Shown: positions 44,128 through 54,187, numbered from the stretch's first letter. The stretch is DNA of 59,204 bases from Moraxella catarrhalis (GCF_001632285.1 NZ_LWAH01000011.1:78042-137245), one strand, 5' to 3'. Translations and numbers: made by a program. Notes: generated from the sequence alone by a model not told the origin.

Positions 44128-44577
44128 TTATTTTGGCATAACAATCAGCTCATTACCCATTACCGCCGTGACAATCACTCGTGTACCCACCTCGATAGGG
44201 CGACCATCAAGCGTACGACATGCCCATTCAGCAGCACCTACTTTGGGTACAGAAAATCTGACTACGCCTAAGCCATTTGCCACCACAGGTGAGACAATCA
44301 TACCAATCTCACCAATAATCACCGAGCCGCCAAGCCCTGCCTTGGTGCGTGTTTTGATGCGTGGCTGAATCAGCCTAAACCACAAAATACACGCCACAAT
44401 CGATAAACCCAGCCAAATTACCACTTGGCTCAACAAATCCATCGGCACTACCCAAAGCAGCAACGCAGTCACCAAAGCCGCCACCCCAAACCAAAGCATC
44501 GCAAAGCTGGGTATAAATAACTCACCTGTCATCAATAGCATGCCAATCACCGCCCAATGCCAAGGTTGTAATCCCAT
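44128..44577 (-). CDS. NfeD-like membrane protein
   Basis: The 149-residue protein has two or three N-terminal helices (about 8-75) and a C-terminal OB-fold domain (GLGGSVIIGEIGMIVSPV through GTRVIVTAVMGNELIVMPK), the short NfeD (YbbJ) type. WACRTLDGRPIEVGTRV is the usual OB loop. NfeD proteins partner SPFH proteins, and the qmcA-like gene follows directly. AGAGG lies before the ATG. The MFS gene upstream ends 53 bases away, so the three may share a transcript. Confidence 0.9.
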   Translation of the reverse strand: MGLQPWHWAVIGMLLMTGELFIPSFAMLWFGVAALVTALLLWVVPMDLLSQVVIWLGLSIVACILWFRLIQPRIKTRTKAGLGGSVIIGEIGMIVSPVVANGLGVVRFSVPKVGAAEWACRTLDGRPIEVGTRVIVTAVMGNELIVMPK

Positions 44578-44630
44578 ATTCTACCTCTACCAAATCGTGT
44601 CTATTCGTTTGACAATCAGTCTTGCCTACA

Positions 44631-45863
44631 TCAGCCAATTTTGGTCTCATTGGCTGCCCATAGCCCAAATGGGATATTAATTATCATCAAAACCACCAAT
44701 ACCATCAACGGCAATTGCCAATCACCCTGCCATTGATACAGCTTACCAATCATCAACGGACCAAACATCGCAATGCTATAGCCCACCGCTTGCACCATAC
44801 TGGATAAATCACGCGCGGTTTCGGTACTGGTCGTACGAAGCGAGAACATCATCAAGCTTAAGGTAAACACCAAAGCACACCCAAAGCCCATCAAAGCTGA
44901 CCAAAACAGCATCAAAGATGGCATCATTAACAGCCCAGATATGCCCAAAGCATTCATCAAACAACCTGCCACAGAAATAATCTGAAACGATGTGCCACAC
45001 CGTGAAAGCCAAGTGAGCCATAAAATGGCAAGTGGTGCCATAACCTGAAACACGAAGGGTAATCGTATCGCCTCATCTAGTGTTACCCCAAATGCCATAC
45101 CAATGGATGGTAAAAAACTTGCCAAACTATAAAATAAAAACGACTGAAGCCCAAGTAAAACTGCCATTTGCCAAGCGGCTTTTTGACGCCAAAGATTGAT
45201 GGGTTTTTTTAGATGAGCGGTTGGCTTGATCGTGGGTAAGGCTGGCATAAGTTTAAGATTATCCATACGATTATGCCGATAAATCAACCACCAAATCCAT
45301 GCGGCAATCACACCAAAGATTGCCCAACTGCTCATCGCAAATTGCCAGCCAAATGTTTTGGCAAATGGCACCACCATCCAAGCACCAAAGCCCGCCAAAG
45401 TGGACATACTTAGACTAAACACACCTGTAGCAAGTGCAATGTTATTAGGGGCGTATTGCTTAATAAAAGGTGCAGTTAGGGCATTTAGCATCCCAATGGC
45501 AAACGATAAAATCAGCGTGCCAACATACAATTCTATCACCCCAAACCAGTTTCGTATTGCCACCCCCAACGCCAATAAAAGCGTCATGCCAATCATCATC
45601 CTCTCAAGTCCAAATTTTTTTGCCAGTACCGCTGCCATTAATGAGCCAAATGCAAATAACGGCATCGGCATCGCACCAAGATAGCCAATCTGTACTGATG
45701 ATAGGCCAAAATCATCGGACAGCATAGGCACGATTGAACCCATCATTACCAAAGGCGAACGCATATTTGCCGCCGCAAAAATCAGCCCGATAATCAGTAG
45801 CAATAACGAGGTTTTGGCAGATGGGCTGCTTTTAGGCATCTGTGTTGTGGTATGATTTGGCAT
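44631..45863 (-). CDS. MFS transporter, CynX/NimT type
   Basis: The 410-residue protein has 12 predicted helices with the MFS split near residue 200. The N-terminal AANMRSPLVMMGSIVPMLSDDFGLS and LAKKFGLERMM (loop 2-3) match the CynX/NimT subfamily, whose members carry cyanate, nitroimidazole-related or other small organic anions. The substrate cannot be told. GGAT precedes the ATG. It lies between fabF and nfeD on the same strand. Confidence 0.88.
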   Translation of the reverse strand: MPNHTTTQMPKSSPSAKTSLLLLIIGLIFAAANMRSPLVMMGSIVPMLSDDFGLSSVQIGYLGAMPMPLFAFGSLMAAVLAKKFGLERMMIGMTLLLALGVAIRNWFGVIELYVGTLILSFAIGMLNALTAPFIKQYAPNNIALATGVFSLSMSTLAGFGAWMVVPFAKTFGWQFAMSSWAIFGVIAAWIWWLIYRHNRMDNLKLMPALPTIKPTAHLKKPINLWRQKAAWQMAVLLGLQSFLFYSLASFLPSIGMAFGVTLDEAIRLPFVFQVMAPLAILWLTWLSRCGTSFQIISVAGCLMNALGISGLLMMPSLMLFWSALMGFGCALVFTLSLMMFSLRTTSTETARDLSSMVQAVGYSIAMFGPLMIGKLYQWQGDWQLPLMVLVVLMIINIPFGLWAANETKIG

Positions 45864-45968
45864 GGGTTATCCAGATGAATTGACGATGGTCAATGATTAA
45901 TTGTGTCATTATAGTGAACTTAACACACATTTACCATTGTATCTATGATTTTATCTAAAATATAAGAA

Positions 45969-45990
45969 CCCCAAGCGTATTTGCTTGGGG
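45969..45990 (-). terminator. Terminator after fabF
   Basis: CCCCAAGC (45969-45976) and GCTTGGGG (45983-45990) form a GC-rich 8-base stem with a 6-base loop 20 bases beyond the fabF stop. The minus-strand T tract is broken (TTCTTATATTTT) but adequate. Confidence 0.65.
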
Positions 45991-46010
45991 CGACAACACA
46001 GACAAATCAA

Positions 46011-47339
46011 TCACGCCTGCCATCGGCGAAATAGTAATGAACCATTCGTGCCACCAAATCCAAAGCTGTTTGACAAGGCAAATTCTACCCCATCAACACG
46101 GCGAGCGGTATGAGCAATATAATCTAGCCGACATGCTTCGTCTTGATTGTCTAAATTGATGGTGGGTGGTAGAAGCTGATTTTGGAGTGCAAGTATGGTA
46201 AAAATTGCTTCAATCGCACCTGCCGCTCCAAGCAGATGTCCTGTCATAGATTTGGTTGAGCTGACCAAAATATCTTGACCAAACAATCGCTCAATGGCTT
46301 GACTTTCAGCGACATCACCTTGGGGTGTGCTGGTACCATGAGCGTTGATATAACCCACTTCACAAGCATCAATGCCTGCATCTGCCAAGGCCGCTGCCAT
46401 GGCACGAGCCGCACCTTCTCCACCGACCGATGGGCTGGTGATATGATTGGCATCATCACTCATCCCAAATCCGACCAATTCTGCCAAAATGGTCGCACCA
46501 CGAGCTTTGGCATGTGCTAAGCTTTCAAGCACTAATGCACCTGCACCATCACCCAAAACAAAACCATCACGGTCTTTGTCAAAAGGTCGGCTGGCACGTG
46601 TTGGCTCATCATTTCGTGTTGAGAGTGCATGCATCGCCCCAAAGCCTGATAGCCCAAGTGGCGTTGAGGCTTTTTCGCTGCCACCAACCAATACCGCATC
46701 ACAGTCACCATAAGCAATCAGTCTTGCCCCCAAGCCAATGGCGTGCGTCGAGGTGGTGCAAGCGGTTGTCGTTGCAAGATTTGCACCTTTGAGATGATGA
46801 CGGATGGCAATCAGCCCAGCTGGCATATTGATGATGGCACCTGGAATGATGAATGGCGATACTTTTTTTGCACCATAGGACTTTAGGGTATCACGACTTG
46901 TTTCAATGGTTTGAATACCGCCAATGCCCGAACCCATGACCACGCCAAAACGCTCGCCATCGACATTGATGGGCAAGCTATCACCTTTGATATCATCAAT
47001 CAGCCCTGCATGATACAAAGCCATGGCAGCGGCAACTTGGGCATAATGTACAAATGTATCAAAACGGCGGGCTTCTTTAGGATTTAAATAATCTTTGGCA
47101 TCAAAATTCTTAACCAATCCAGCGATCTGGGCACGAAATCCATCAATCGCTACCGATTTATCCTCAAATCCATCAAGGCGACTGATACCACTTACACCTT
47201 GGGTAAGATTTTGCCAAATTGTATCTAAACTATTTCCGATGGGCGTTAAAGCTCCCATGCCTGTAATGACAATGCGTGCTGCATCGCTTTTTTCATGATA
47301 AGCAGGTTTGGCAGACTTGTTTTTTGCTGACTGTGTCAT
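46011..47339 (-). CDS. fabF: 3-oxoacyl-ACP synthase II
   Basis: FabF elongates acyl-ACP in fatty acid synthesis. The 442-residue thiolase-fold protein has the nucleophile Cys194 in TTACTTSTHAIG, the first catalytic His in INAHGTSTPQGD, the second in KSMTGHLLGAAG, and the C-terminal NSFGFGGTNGSL. It has a polar N-terminal extension of about 20 residues before RIVITGMGALTPIG, so a later start is possible but no other good one is seen. It stands apart from the usual fabD-fabG-acpP cluster, so it may be a second KAS II with specialised chain preference. Confidence 0.93.
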   Translation of the reverse strand: MTQSAKNKSAKPAYHEKSDAARIVITGMGALTPIGNSLDTIWQNLTQGVSGISRLDGFEDKSVAIDGFRAQIAGLVKNFDAKDYLNPKEARRFDTFVHYAQVAAAMALYHAGLIDDIKGDSLPINVDGERFGVVMGSGIGGIQTIETSRDTLKSYGAKKVSPFIIPGAIINMPAGLIAIRHHLKGANLATTTACTTSTHAIGLGARLIAYGDCDAVLVGGSEKASTPLGLSGFGAMHALSTRNDEPTRASRPFDKDRDGFVLGDGAGALVLESLAHAKARGATILAELVGFGMSDDANHITSPSVGGEGAARAMAAALADAGIDACEVGYINAHGTSTPQGDVAESQAIERLFGQDILVSSTKSMTGHLLGAAGAIEAIFTILALQNQLLPPTINLDNQDEACRLDYIAHTARRVDGVEFALSNSFGFGGTNGSLLFRRWQA

Positions 47340-47508
47340 GATGTATCCAAATTTTAATTCAGTTTGCTTAGTTTTATCTTAACATGATTTATCATGAATT
47401 TACAGTTTACAGTTGTATTTTTATTAAGATTAAGATATCTCAAGCAATCTCAATTTAAACAGTGAACATCACATGATGATTTGATATAAAAAATGCTCAA
47501 ATGAAAAA

Positions 47509-48432
47509 TCACCCTCTGGGATGATGCTTGGCATGGAGATTTTGTAGCCTTGTGGTCGCCACATGTGTATAAATCTGCGTGGTGGATAAATCACTATGCC
47601 CAAGCAATAATTGTACACTGCGTAAATCAGCACCATGATTAACCAAATGCGTTGCAAAGGCATGACGCAATGTATGGGGCGAAATGGCGGTATTAATACC
47701 AGCCATTAAGGCATATTTTTTAATCAAATGCCAAAAATTATGCCGTGTCATGTAACCACCTTGTTCGGTCAAAAATACCGCTTGACAGTCTTTTTTACCA
47801 ATCAGCAAACTGCCCCGCACAGCCAAATACTCATTGAGTGCAGACAGTGCATATTCTCCCAAAGGAATCAGACGCATTTTATTACCCTTACCTGTAACCG
47901 ACAGCCAACCAGCAGTTAAGTTTAGATGCTCAAGTGATAAACTTGTCAGCTCACTGACACGCAAGCCACACGCATACAAAACCTCAAGCATGGCTTTATC
48001 TCTAAGGCCTCGCACGCTTGAGATGTCTGGTGCATCTAGCAGTGAGCTAACTTCTTGCTCAGAGAGCGTTTTGGGCAAAGTTTTGCCAAGCTTGGGTGTT
48101 TTGATGGATTCACAAGGGTTATCCTCTCGATAGCCTGACTCAATTTGCCACAAAAAAAACTGGCACAGACTTGCCAACGCGCGTGCGATAGACCGCTCGG
48201 ATTTCTTGGCATCTTTTAGACACATCAAGTGATTACGCACATCTGATGGCTGCCATAGATTCACTGGCGTATCTGATAAACGAATGCACAAGCGTACATC
48301 TTGGCTATACGCATTTCTGGTGGCTATCGACAACCCACGCGCCAACATTGCTGCACGAAATTCACTCAGATACTCTGGGTCGTCGTCATAGATCACCGCA
48401 CTATCGGCTCGAGGTATGGTAGATTTTGCCAT
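47509..48432 (-). CDS. xerD: Site-specific tyrosine recombinase XerD
   Basis: XerD with XerC resolves chromosome dimers at dif near the terminus. The 307-residue protein has a core-binding SAM-like domain (about 20-105) and the catalytic domain with all six residues: Arg158 (CGLRVSEL), Lys182, His253 and Arg256 (HTLRHAFATHL), His279 (LGHSDLSTTQ) and Tyr288 (IYTHV). The C-terminal NLHAKHHPRG matches XerD rather than XerC. The N-terminus is about 15 residues longer than in E. coli. It follows tusA by 19 bases. No dif-like site is recognised nearby. Confidence 0.92.
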   Translation of the reverse strand: MAKSTIPRADSAVIYDDDPEYLSEFRAAMLARGLSIATRNAYSQDVRLCIRLSDTPVNLWQPSDVRNHLMCLKDAKKSERSIARALASLCQFFLWQIESGYREDNPCESIKTPKLGKTLPKTLSEQEVSSLLDAPDISSVRGLRDKAMLEVLYACGLRVSELTSLSLEHLNLTAGWLSVTGKGNKMRLIPLGEYALSALNEYLAVRGSLLIGKKDCQAVFLTEQGGYMTRHNFWHLIKKYALMAGINTAISPHTLRHAFATHLVNHGADLRSVQLLLGHSDLSTTQIYTHVATTRLQNLHAKHHPRG

Positions 48433-48451
48433 AGCTTAAAACCTACGGTCT

Positions 48452-48691
48452 TTATGCTTGCTTTTTTTGAACTAAGTAGCGATAGCTGCCGTCATCGAGT
48501 GTTTCTTGATTGACCAGCGTATGCCCCAAATAACGGCAAAAATTGGGAATATCACGCATCGTGGCAGGATCGGTTGCCAAAATCTCAATATGCTCACCGC
48601 CAAGCGCTTGGCGAATGATCTTATGAAGTAGCATGACAGGTTCGGGGCAAATCAGCCCTTTGGTATCTAATGTGTGGTTAATCATGGCCAT
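48452..48691 (-). CDS. tusA: TusA-family sulfurtransferase
   Basis: TusA relays persulfide sulfur for tRNA thiolation and cofactor synthesis. The 79-residue protein has the single key cysteine in GLICPEPVMLLHK (CPxP, Cys15) and the expected ATDPATMRDIPNFCRYLGH region. It is a single-domain protein of normal length. The ATG two codons in is an alternative start. It reads into xerD. Confidence 0.92.
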   Translation of the reverse strand: MAMINHTLDTKGLICPEPVMLLHKIIRQALGGEHIEILATDPATMRDIPNFCRYLGHTLVNQETLDDGSYRYLVQKKQA

Positions 48692-48795
48692 GGTTGTTTT
48701 GTTACTCTGGTTTTTGGATAAAATTTAACTGATTGACCTAAAATCACTGTTAGTCAAAACACAAACTGCACAGTCAATCATAAGATTAAGATGAT

Positions 48796-49263
48796 TTAAA
48801 TTGGCTCTTGGGGTGATTTTGAAGATTTTTCTTCCAAAAAACTGGCAAATTTTTTTAGATTGACCCGAAATAAAAACGGCATCCCAAACCAAGCAATCAT
48901 CGCCAAAAATAGTGCCATAAAAAACACCGTATCTATGCCAATGCTCAAGCCCCACACGACCGTAAATCCAAGCAGTGCCATCCCAGTTGCCAAAATGACC
49001 ACCAAAATTGAGCCGTCCATCACCCGATAACGCATCAATAAAAAGCCGTGATACAGGCTGATGGGCATCGTCATGGCGATGAGTGCGTACGGCAAATAAT
49101 GAAAGGCATAATAAATCCATGTGCTGTCTTTGAATGCAGGTAGGCTTGCCAAAGTTCCAAAAATACAAAAGCATACAATCGCCCCAAAGCCAAAACGGAC
49201 ACTTAAGGTTGCTTGGCGTATGGCTTGGTCAAATTGATGAGCAATCAAAGTATGGTGCTGCAT
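48796..49263 (-). CDS. Four-helix inner-membrane protein, unknown function
   Basis: The 155-residue protein has four hydrophobic segments (about 25-42, 50-72, 82-103, 108-128 from this start), flanked by a His/Gln-rich N-terminus and a charged tail (EEKSSKSPQEPI). The ATG at 49263 is chosen over the upstream TTG at 49278 because AGGA lies 6 bases before it. It follows ruvX by 17 bases, so it is co-transcribed with recN-algH-ruvX. I do not recognise the family. Confidence 0.7.
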   Translation of the reverse strand: MQHHTLIAHQFDQAIRQATLSVRFGFGAIVCFCIFGTLASLPAFKDSTWIYYAFHYLPYALIAMTMPISLYHGFLLMRYRVMDGSILVVILATGMALLGFTVVWGLSIGIDTVFFMALFLAMIAWFGMPFLFRVNLKKFASFLEEKSSKSPQEPI

Positions 49264-49280
49264 AGCTTTTCCTGACAAAA

Positions 49281-49757
49281 TCAGTCTTTGTGAGAGTCTT
49301 TTCGTTCACTGACATAGATGGCATGATTAGGCGCATGATAATAGCTATCAAGCAAAAGACATGCGGCAATATCGTCGATTGGTTCAGATGATGACGCAAT
49401 CCAGCCGTTATCAAGTGCAATCATCTTGGCTTCTTTTGAGCTAAGCCGCTCATCATAAATAAACACCGAAACCGCCTGACGACGCTCGCCCAGCCGATGT
49501 GCCAATCGCCGTGCAAATTTATGAGCACGCTTGGTGAGCATCGACTCGGTGCCATCCATATTCAGCGGCAGTCCCACCAGCACCCTATCAATACCCCAAT
49601 GCTCAATGATACCAAGCAGATTATCCCAATCAGGTTGCCCATTATTCATCGCCAAAATATCAAAGGGGCGTGCGTTATGGGTGATGCTATTGCCCAGTGC
49701 CATGCCCATTTTTTTGACTCCATAATCTAAAGCAAGTGTCAAGGTTTCGCTTGTCAT
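49281..49757 (-). CDS. ruvX: RuvX/YqgF Holliday-junction resolvase-like nuclease
   Basis: RuvX is an RNase H-fold nuclease needed for 16S rRNA 5' processing and proposed as a junction resolvase. The 158-residue protein has ALDYGVKKMGMALG (first Asp), VLVGLPLNMDGTES, IYDERLSSKEA and the final acidic motif DDIAACLLLDSY. Its ATG overlaps the algH stop in a TAATG arrangement. Confidence 0.93.
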   Translation of the reverse strand: MTSETLTLALDYGVKKMGMALGNSITHNARPFDILAMNNGQPDWDNLLGIIEHWGIDRVLVGLPLNMDGTESMLTKRAHKFARRLAHRLGERRQAVSVFIYDERLSSKEAKMIALDNGWIASSSEPIDDIAACLLLDSYYHAPNHAIYVSERKDSHKD

Positions 49758-50314
49758 TAGGCATATCCAGTTGTTGTAATGAACTTATTCAGATTAATCC
49801 CAATCTTATCATAACAAGCCTTAAGCCTGTCTTCAAATGGCGTTGAAAATAAAGTTGGCAAGTCTGCTGGACAAGCATACCAATCACCAAACGCCATCTC
49901 AGCATCCAGCTGACCTCTGCCCCAATTGCAATAGCCCATACACAATAAATAATGCCTCAAACCATCATAAGACAACCGCTCCAAGATATCCTTACTGGTC
50001 GTCAAGCAGACATTTTCAGAAATGGCAAAAGATGACTTATAAATGGGCTGCCCTGTGTGCAAAATAAAACCAGCCTCAGGGCGTACAGGTCCGCCATTCA
50101 TAGCAGGTACTTGCATGGTGCTTGCAGTCACTGGCACCTCAAGCTCGGTCAAAAGACCGCCTACGCTATTTGGCAGGGACTGATTAATAATAAAACCCCA
50201 TGCACCATCTTTGGTATGGCGACAGATATAAATGACAGCATCCATAAATCTTTCATCAGTCATCTGTGGACTTGGAATCAAAAAATGATGAATCAGTTTT
50301 TGGGTCTGTGTCAT
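49757..50314 (-). CDS. algH: AlgH/YqgE (UPF0301) protein
   Basis: The family is found next to ruvX in most gammaproteobacteria, and its biochemical role is not settled. The 185-residue protein has the family pieces HHFLIPSPQMTDERFMDAVIYICRH, GAWGFIINQSL, NGGPVRPEAGFILH and YCNWGRGQLDAEMAFGDWYACPAD. Its ATG overlaps the recN stop by 4 bases and its stop overlaps ruvX, so three genes are translated in close coupling. Confidence 0.93.
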   Translation of the reverse strand: MTQTQKLIHHFLIPSPQMTDERFMDAVIYICRHTKDGAWGFIINQSLPNSVGGLLTELEVPVTASTMQVPAMNGGPVRPEAGFILHTGQPIYKSSFAISENVCLTTSKDILERLSYDGLRHYLLCMGYCNWGRGQLDAEMAFGDWYACPADLPTLFSTPFEDRLKACYDKIGINLNKFITTTGYA

Positions 50315-52017
50315 GTAGCCATACCTCTTTGAGCCATCTTATCAGCATGGCGAATGTCTGCCAGCAGGCTTTTAACATGAGCACGTGTCGCTTCGGTAAT
50401 ATTCACGCCACCTGACATTCGTGCCAATTCATCAATTTGTGCTTCATCGGTGATAACTTGTATCTGACTTTTGGTGTGTTCACCGTGTTCTTTATACACC
50501 AAAATATGATGATGTGCCGCAGCAGCGACCTGAGCTTGATGCGTGATGGCAAGCAGTTGCTGCTGCTTACCCAGCGTACGCAAAAGCTCGCCAACCACTT
50601 GGGCTGTCCCGCCACTAATGCCCACATCCACCTCATCAAATACAAGTGTTGGATGTGCACCTATGCCGTCATCCGCCGCCATCACTTGCATGGTCAGTGC
50701 CATACGCGACAACTCGCCGCCTGATGCAACTTTGTGCAACGGCTGAAGTGGCATGCCCACATTGGCACTAAATAGTAAGGCAATATCGTATTTGCCTTGG
50801 GCGGTGTAATGCTCAACAGGTTTTTCGTTAAAAGAAAACTGACAGCGAGCATTTGGCAGTGCCAAAGGCACAAGCCGTGCCTCAAGCCGCTCACAGACAT
50901 CAGGTGCGATTTGAATGCGTGCCTGATCCAATGCGTCTGCTGCCACCAGATAGGCTTGATAAGCCTCTAAAACCTTAGCATCCATCGTATCGTTATCAGG
51001 CAAACTGCTTAGCATATCCAATTCATCTTGCCAATGCACTGCATCAGCAATCAGCTCAGTAATCGGCGTGTGGTATTTGCTTGATAAGCGATGTGCAAGG
51101 CTCAATAAGCCATTTAGCTCATCAAGGCGCGCCGCATCAGGCAGCTCCCGCTCTGCGTAATCGGTAAGCTTAGCAACGGCATCTATGATTTGCTCTTGGG
51201 CAAGTACAAGCAGTTGACTACATTCGCCAAATGTTTTACTGGATTGAGCGTTGTTATCACAAATACGCATCGCTCGCCCAAGTAGGCTTAGCACCGATGG
51301 GGCATCGTCATCATTATCAAGTTGTACCGCTGCTTCTAGGGCTTCACGCATGAGACTTTCAAGATTGGATAGCTCATCGTATTCTGCCTCAATTTCCTGA
51401 AAATCCACCAAAAGCAATGGTTCAATATCGGTAAGCTTGGCTGACAACAGTGCCATCCGATCCGCTCGCTGTGCTGACTGGCTGCGTGCGTCATCAGCCT
51501 GCCTTTTTAGGGTTTGATAGTGATGAAAAGCGGTCTTAGCCGCTGCCTTTAAATCACCAAACCCACCAATGCGATCCAGCCAATCCACGATAAATTGAGG
51601 CTTTAGCAGTTCAAGCCCAGCATGCTGCGAGTGGATATTCACAAGCATAGATCCCAAGCTTTTTAGCTCACTGATACTGGCTGGTACGCCGTTAATCCAA
51701 GACTTTGAGCGTCCCTGATTGCTAATTTTTCGGCGAATGAGCAGCGTTTCATCTTCTAATTTTCTGTCATGTTGCTCAAACCAAGCAATCACTTGGGCAT
51801 TGCCACTGATATCAAATTCACCAAAAACACTTGCCTCATCACAGCCATGACGCACCATACTACTATCAGCACGTTCACCGACACACAGCGATAATGCATC
51901 TAAAATCAGTGACTTGCCTGCACCTGTTTCGCCTGTAATGACATTGAATCTATCATCAAAATCAATGTGTTTTTGCTCAATGAGTGCTAAGTTTTCAAAA
52001 GTCAAAGAAATGAGCAT
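50311..52017 (-). CDS. recN: DNA repair ATPase RecN
   Basis: RecN is an SMC-like cohesin-type protein used in double-strand break repair. It has Walker A GETGAGKSLILDALS near the N-terminus, a long coiled-coil middle (about 150-360), the ABC signature LHKVASGGELSRMALTMQ and Walker B TLVFDEVDVGISGGTAQVVGE. ATG at 52017 is chosen because GGATGG precedes it and the family begins MLxSLxFENLAL; the TTG at 52035 would add six unrelated residues. The length is 568 residues, normal for the family. Confidence 0.96.
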   Translation of the reverse strand: MLISLTFENLALIEQKHIDFDDRFNVITGETGAGKSLILDALSLCVGERADSSMVRHGCDEASVFGEFDISGNAQVIAWFEQHDRKLEDETLLIRRKISNQGRSKSWINGVPASISELKSLGSMLVNIHSQHAGLELLKPQFIVDWLDRIGGFGDLKAAAKTAFHHYQTLKRQADDARSQSAQRADRMALLSAKLTDIEPLLLVDFQEIEAEYDELSNLESLMREALEAAVQLDNDDDAPSVLSLLGRAMRICDNNAQSSKTFGECSQLLVLAQEQIIDAVAKLTDYAERELPDAARLDELNGLLSLAHRLSSKYHTPITELIADAVHWQDELDMLSSLPDNDTMDAKVLEAYQAYLVAADALDQARIQIAPDVCERLEARLVPLALPNARCQFSFNEKPVEHYTAQGKYDIALLFSANVGMPLQPLHKVASGGELSRMALTMQVMAADDGIGAHPTLVFDEVDVGISGGTAQVVGELLRTLGKQQQLLAITHQAQVAAAAHHHILVYKEHGEHTKSQIQVITDEAQIDELARMSGGVNITEATRAHVKSLLADIRHADKMAQRGMAT

Positions 52018-52101
52018 AAACCATCCAAATTGCAATATAAGTAAGTCATTGTTAGGGTTTTTGTGCTAAAAATTAGTATCCGTCATTTAACCTTGCTAAA
52101 T

Positions 52102-52656
52102 TTAGCTATTTTTAAGTGCGTTATCAGTTGTACTGTTTACTGTTTTTTCTCGTGCTTTGAGTGCCTTTTTAACTTTATCTCTTGCACGGCTTTGTTTGAG
52201 TGTCGATAAATAATCCACAAATAACTTACCGTTTAAGTGATCCATCTCATGCTGAATGCATACCGCCAACAAGCCTTCAGCTTCTATCTCAAACGGCTGA
52301 CCGTCTTTATCAAGTGCCTCAATGCGTACACGGCTGGGTCGCTCAATGGTATCAAAAACCTCTGGTACAGACAAACAGCCCTCTTGATAAGACGAATGCT
52401 CATCTACGAGCGGTGTCACTTTAGGATTGATAAATACCTGCGGTGATGGCGGTTCGTCCTTTCTTGCCAAATCCATCACAATCAGTTGTATGTGGCGGTC
52501 AACTTGCGTTGCTGCAAGACCAATACCTCGTGCGTCATACATGGTCTCAAACATATCTTCAATCAACTGCTTTAATCTATCATCAAAGACAGTGACAGGT
52601 TTTGCCAAAGTGCGTAAGCGTGGGTCAGGATATGTTAAAATAGGTAATAATGCCAT
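52102..52656 (-). CDS. def: Peptide deformylase
   Basis: Def removes the formyl group from new proteins. All three metal-site motifs are present: GIGLAATQ (44-51), EGCLSVP (92-98, Cys ligand) and HEMDH (136-140, His ligands and catalytic Glu). The 184-residue length is slightly longer than E. coli because of a Lys/Arg-rich C-terminus. It is the first gene ahead of recN on the minus strand and divergent from hisB. It is not followed by fmt here. Confidence 0.97.
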   Translation of the reverse strand: MALLPILTYPDPRLRTLAKPVTVFDDRLKQLIEDMFETMYDARGIGLAATQVDRHIQLIVMDLARKDEPPSPQVFINPKVTPLVDEHSSYQEGCLSVPEVFDTIERPSRVRIEALDKDGQPFEIEAEGLLAVCIQHEMDHLNGKLFVDYLSTLKQSRARDKVKKALKAREKTVNSTTDNALKNS

Positions 52657-52879
52657 AATTTTGTTATCTCGGTGGTAAATACGATATCATGTTAAACAAA
52701 CTATTATACTGGAAAATGGGGCAAAAAGATAATCTACCAGCCAATTCATCAAAGTTTTTGCAAAAATTTACGATTTAATTGGTAAAACATGGCTTTTTTA
52801 ATCACGACTATTGGCAATTTTAGGCTTTTATGCAAGAATAGCGGTGAATTATTATCCGTCTTATTTTTCAAGGATTATC

Positions 52880-53470
52880 ATGACTCGCTTTTCTAGTGTT
52901 ACAAGAAATACCGCCGAAACCCAAATCAGTGTCAATATCAATTTAGATGGTAGCGGTCAAGGCGTGCTTGATACGGGTGTGCCGTTTCTTGATCATATGC
53001 TTGATCAAATCAAGCGCCATGGACTCATTGATTTGGATGTCAAATGTGTGGGCGATACCCACATCGATGATCATCATAGTGTTGAAGATGTTGGTATTGC
53101 AATCGGTCAAGCACTCAAACAAGCCTTGGGCGACAAAAAAGGCATTCGCCGTTATGGGCATTTTTATGCACCGCTTGACGAAAGCCTATCTCGTGTGGTG
53201 GTGGATATTTCTGGTCGCCCTGGTTTACACATGAATGTACCATTCACACGCTCACACATAGGCTCGATGGATGTCGATTTATTTTCTGAGTTTTTTTATG
53301 GGCTGGTTAATCATGCCTTTATCACCTTACATATTGATACTCTAAAAGGTAAAAATAGCCATCACCAAATTGAAAGCGTATTTAAAGCCTTAGCCCGTGC
53401 ATTGCGAATGGCGGTTGAGTATGATGAGCGTGCCAAGGATCAATTGCCTTCAACCAAAAATATGCTCTAA
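52880..53470 (+). CDS. hisB: Imidazoleglycerol-phosphate dehydratase
   Basis: HisB converts imidazole glycerol phosphate to imidazole acetol phosphate in histidine synthesis. The 196-residue, single-domain form has both metal-binding repeats: [17 protein letters not shown] with [16 protein letters not shown], and [33 protein letters not shown]. The start at 52880 is chosen because AAGGA lies 5 bases before it and the family begins here. An earlier ATG at 52811 would add unrelated residues. It is not fused to a phosphatase domain. hisH follows after 9 bases. Confidence 0.97.
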   Translation: MTRFSSVTRNTAETQISVNINLDGSGQGVLDTGVPFLDHMLDQIKRHGLIDLDVKCVGDTHIDDHHSVEDVGIAIGQALKQALGDKKGIRRYGHFYAPLDESLSRVVVDISGRPGLHMNVPFTRSHIGSMDVDLFSEFFYGLVNHAFITLHIDTLKGKNSHHQIESVFKALARALRMAVEYDERAKDQLPSTKNML

Positions 53471-53479
53471 GGGGTTGTT

Positions 53480-54106
53480 ATGACTAAAGTTGCGTTACTT
53501 GATTATGGCGTTGGTAATCTGTATTCGGTCGCTAATGCACTCAAAGTGGCAGGTGCTGATGTCATCACCACCGATCGAGCCGATGATATTAAAAAAGCAG
53601 ATAAAATTCTGCTGCCAGGTGTGGGTGCTATGCGTGATGCAATGGCACATATGGCTAAACATGGCATTGATATCGCCGTTAAAGAAGCTTTGAATACCAA
53701 GCCTGTTATGGCAATTTGTGTCGGTATGCAGGCGATGTTTGATGTCTCAGAAGAAGGCGATGTCCCTTGTTTGGGCATCATTTCTGGCACGGTACGCAGA
53801 TTTGATGACGCTTGGATACAAAATGATGAACCAATCAAAATACCGCATGTTGGCTGGAACCGTGTTGATACAGATACCGATCATATGCTATGGCAAGGCT
53901 GCAATCATGAGTATTTTTATTTCACGCACAGCTATTATTGTGACCCCACGCCAAATAATCAGCTGATTTTAGCGCATACCACTTATGGTCAGAAGTTTTG
54001 TTCAAGTATCATTTGGGATAATCTTTTTATCACTCAATTTCATCCCGAAAAAAGCCATCATGCAGGCTTAAAACTGTTGTCAAATTTCATTACTTGGCAA
54101 CCTTAA
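53480..54106 (+). CDS. hisH: Imidazole glycerol phosphate synthase subunit HisH
   Basis: HisH is the glutaminase subunit that feeds ammonia to HisF. The 208-residue class I amidotransferase has the oxyanion strand LPGVGAMRDAM, the nucleophile in AICVGMQAMF (Cys), and the His-Glu pair in TQFHPEKSHHAG. AAGGGG precedes the ATG. It forms a two-gene unit with hisB. hisA and hisF are not in the window, and a terminator follows at once. Confidence 0.97.
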   Translation: MTKVALLDYGVGNLYSVANALKVAGADVITTDRADDIKKADKILLPGVGAMRDAMAHMAKHGIDIAVKEALNTKPVMAICVGMQAMFDVSEEGDVPCLGIISGTVRRFDDAWIQNDEPIKIPHVGWNRVDTDTDHMLWQGCNHEYFYFTHSYYCDPTPNNQLILAHTTYGQKFCSSIIWDNLFITQFHPEKSHHAGLKLLSNFITWQP

Positions 54107-54133
54107 TACTACCAGCCATTTTAACTGATTAAA

Positions 54134-54173
54134 CATGACCTATAAGCCATCTTAATCATGGTTTTATAGGTCA
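54134..54173. terminator. Bidirectional terminator between hisH and parE
   Basis: ATGACCTATAAGCCAT (54134-54149) pairs with the region ending at 54173 (ATGG then TTTATAGGTCAT), with one bulge and a 7-base loop. It lies between convergent genes. Confidence 0.75.
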
Positions 54174-54187
54174 TTATCATAATCACC

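Noticed and set aside
47340..47508. Possible dif site next to xerD.
   Set aside because: No 28-base dif-like sequence with XerC/XerD half-sites is visible, and dif is not usually beside xerD.
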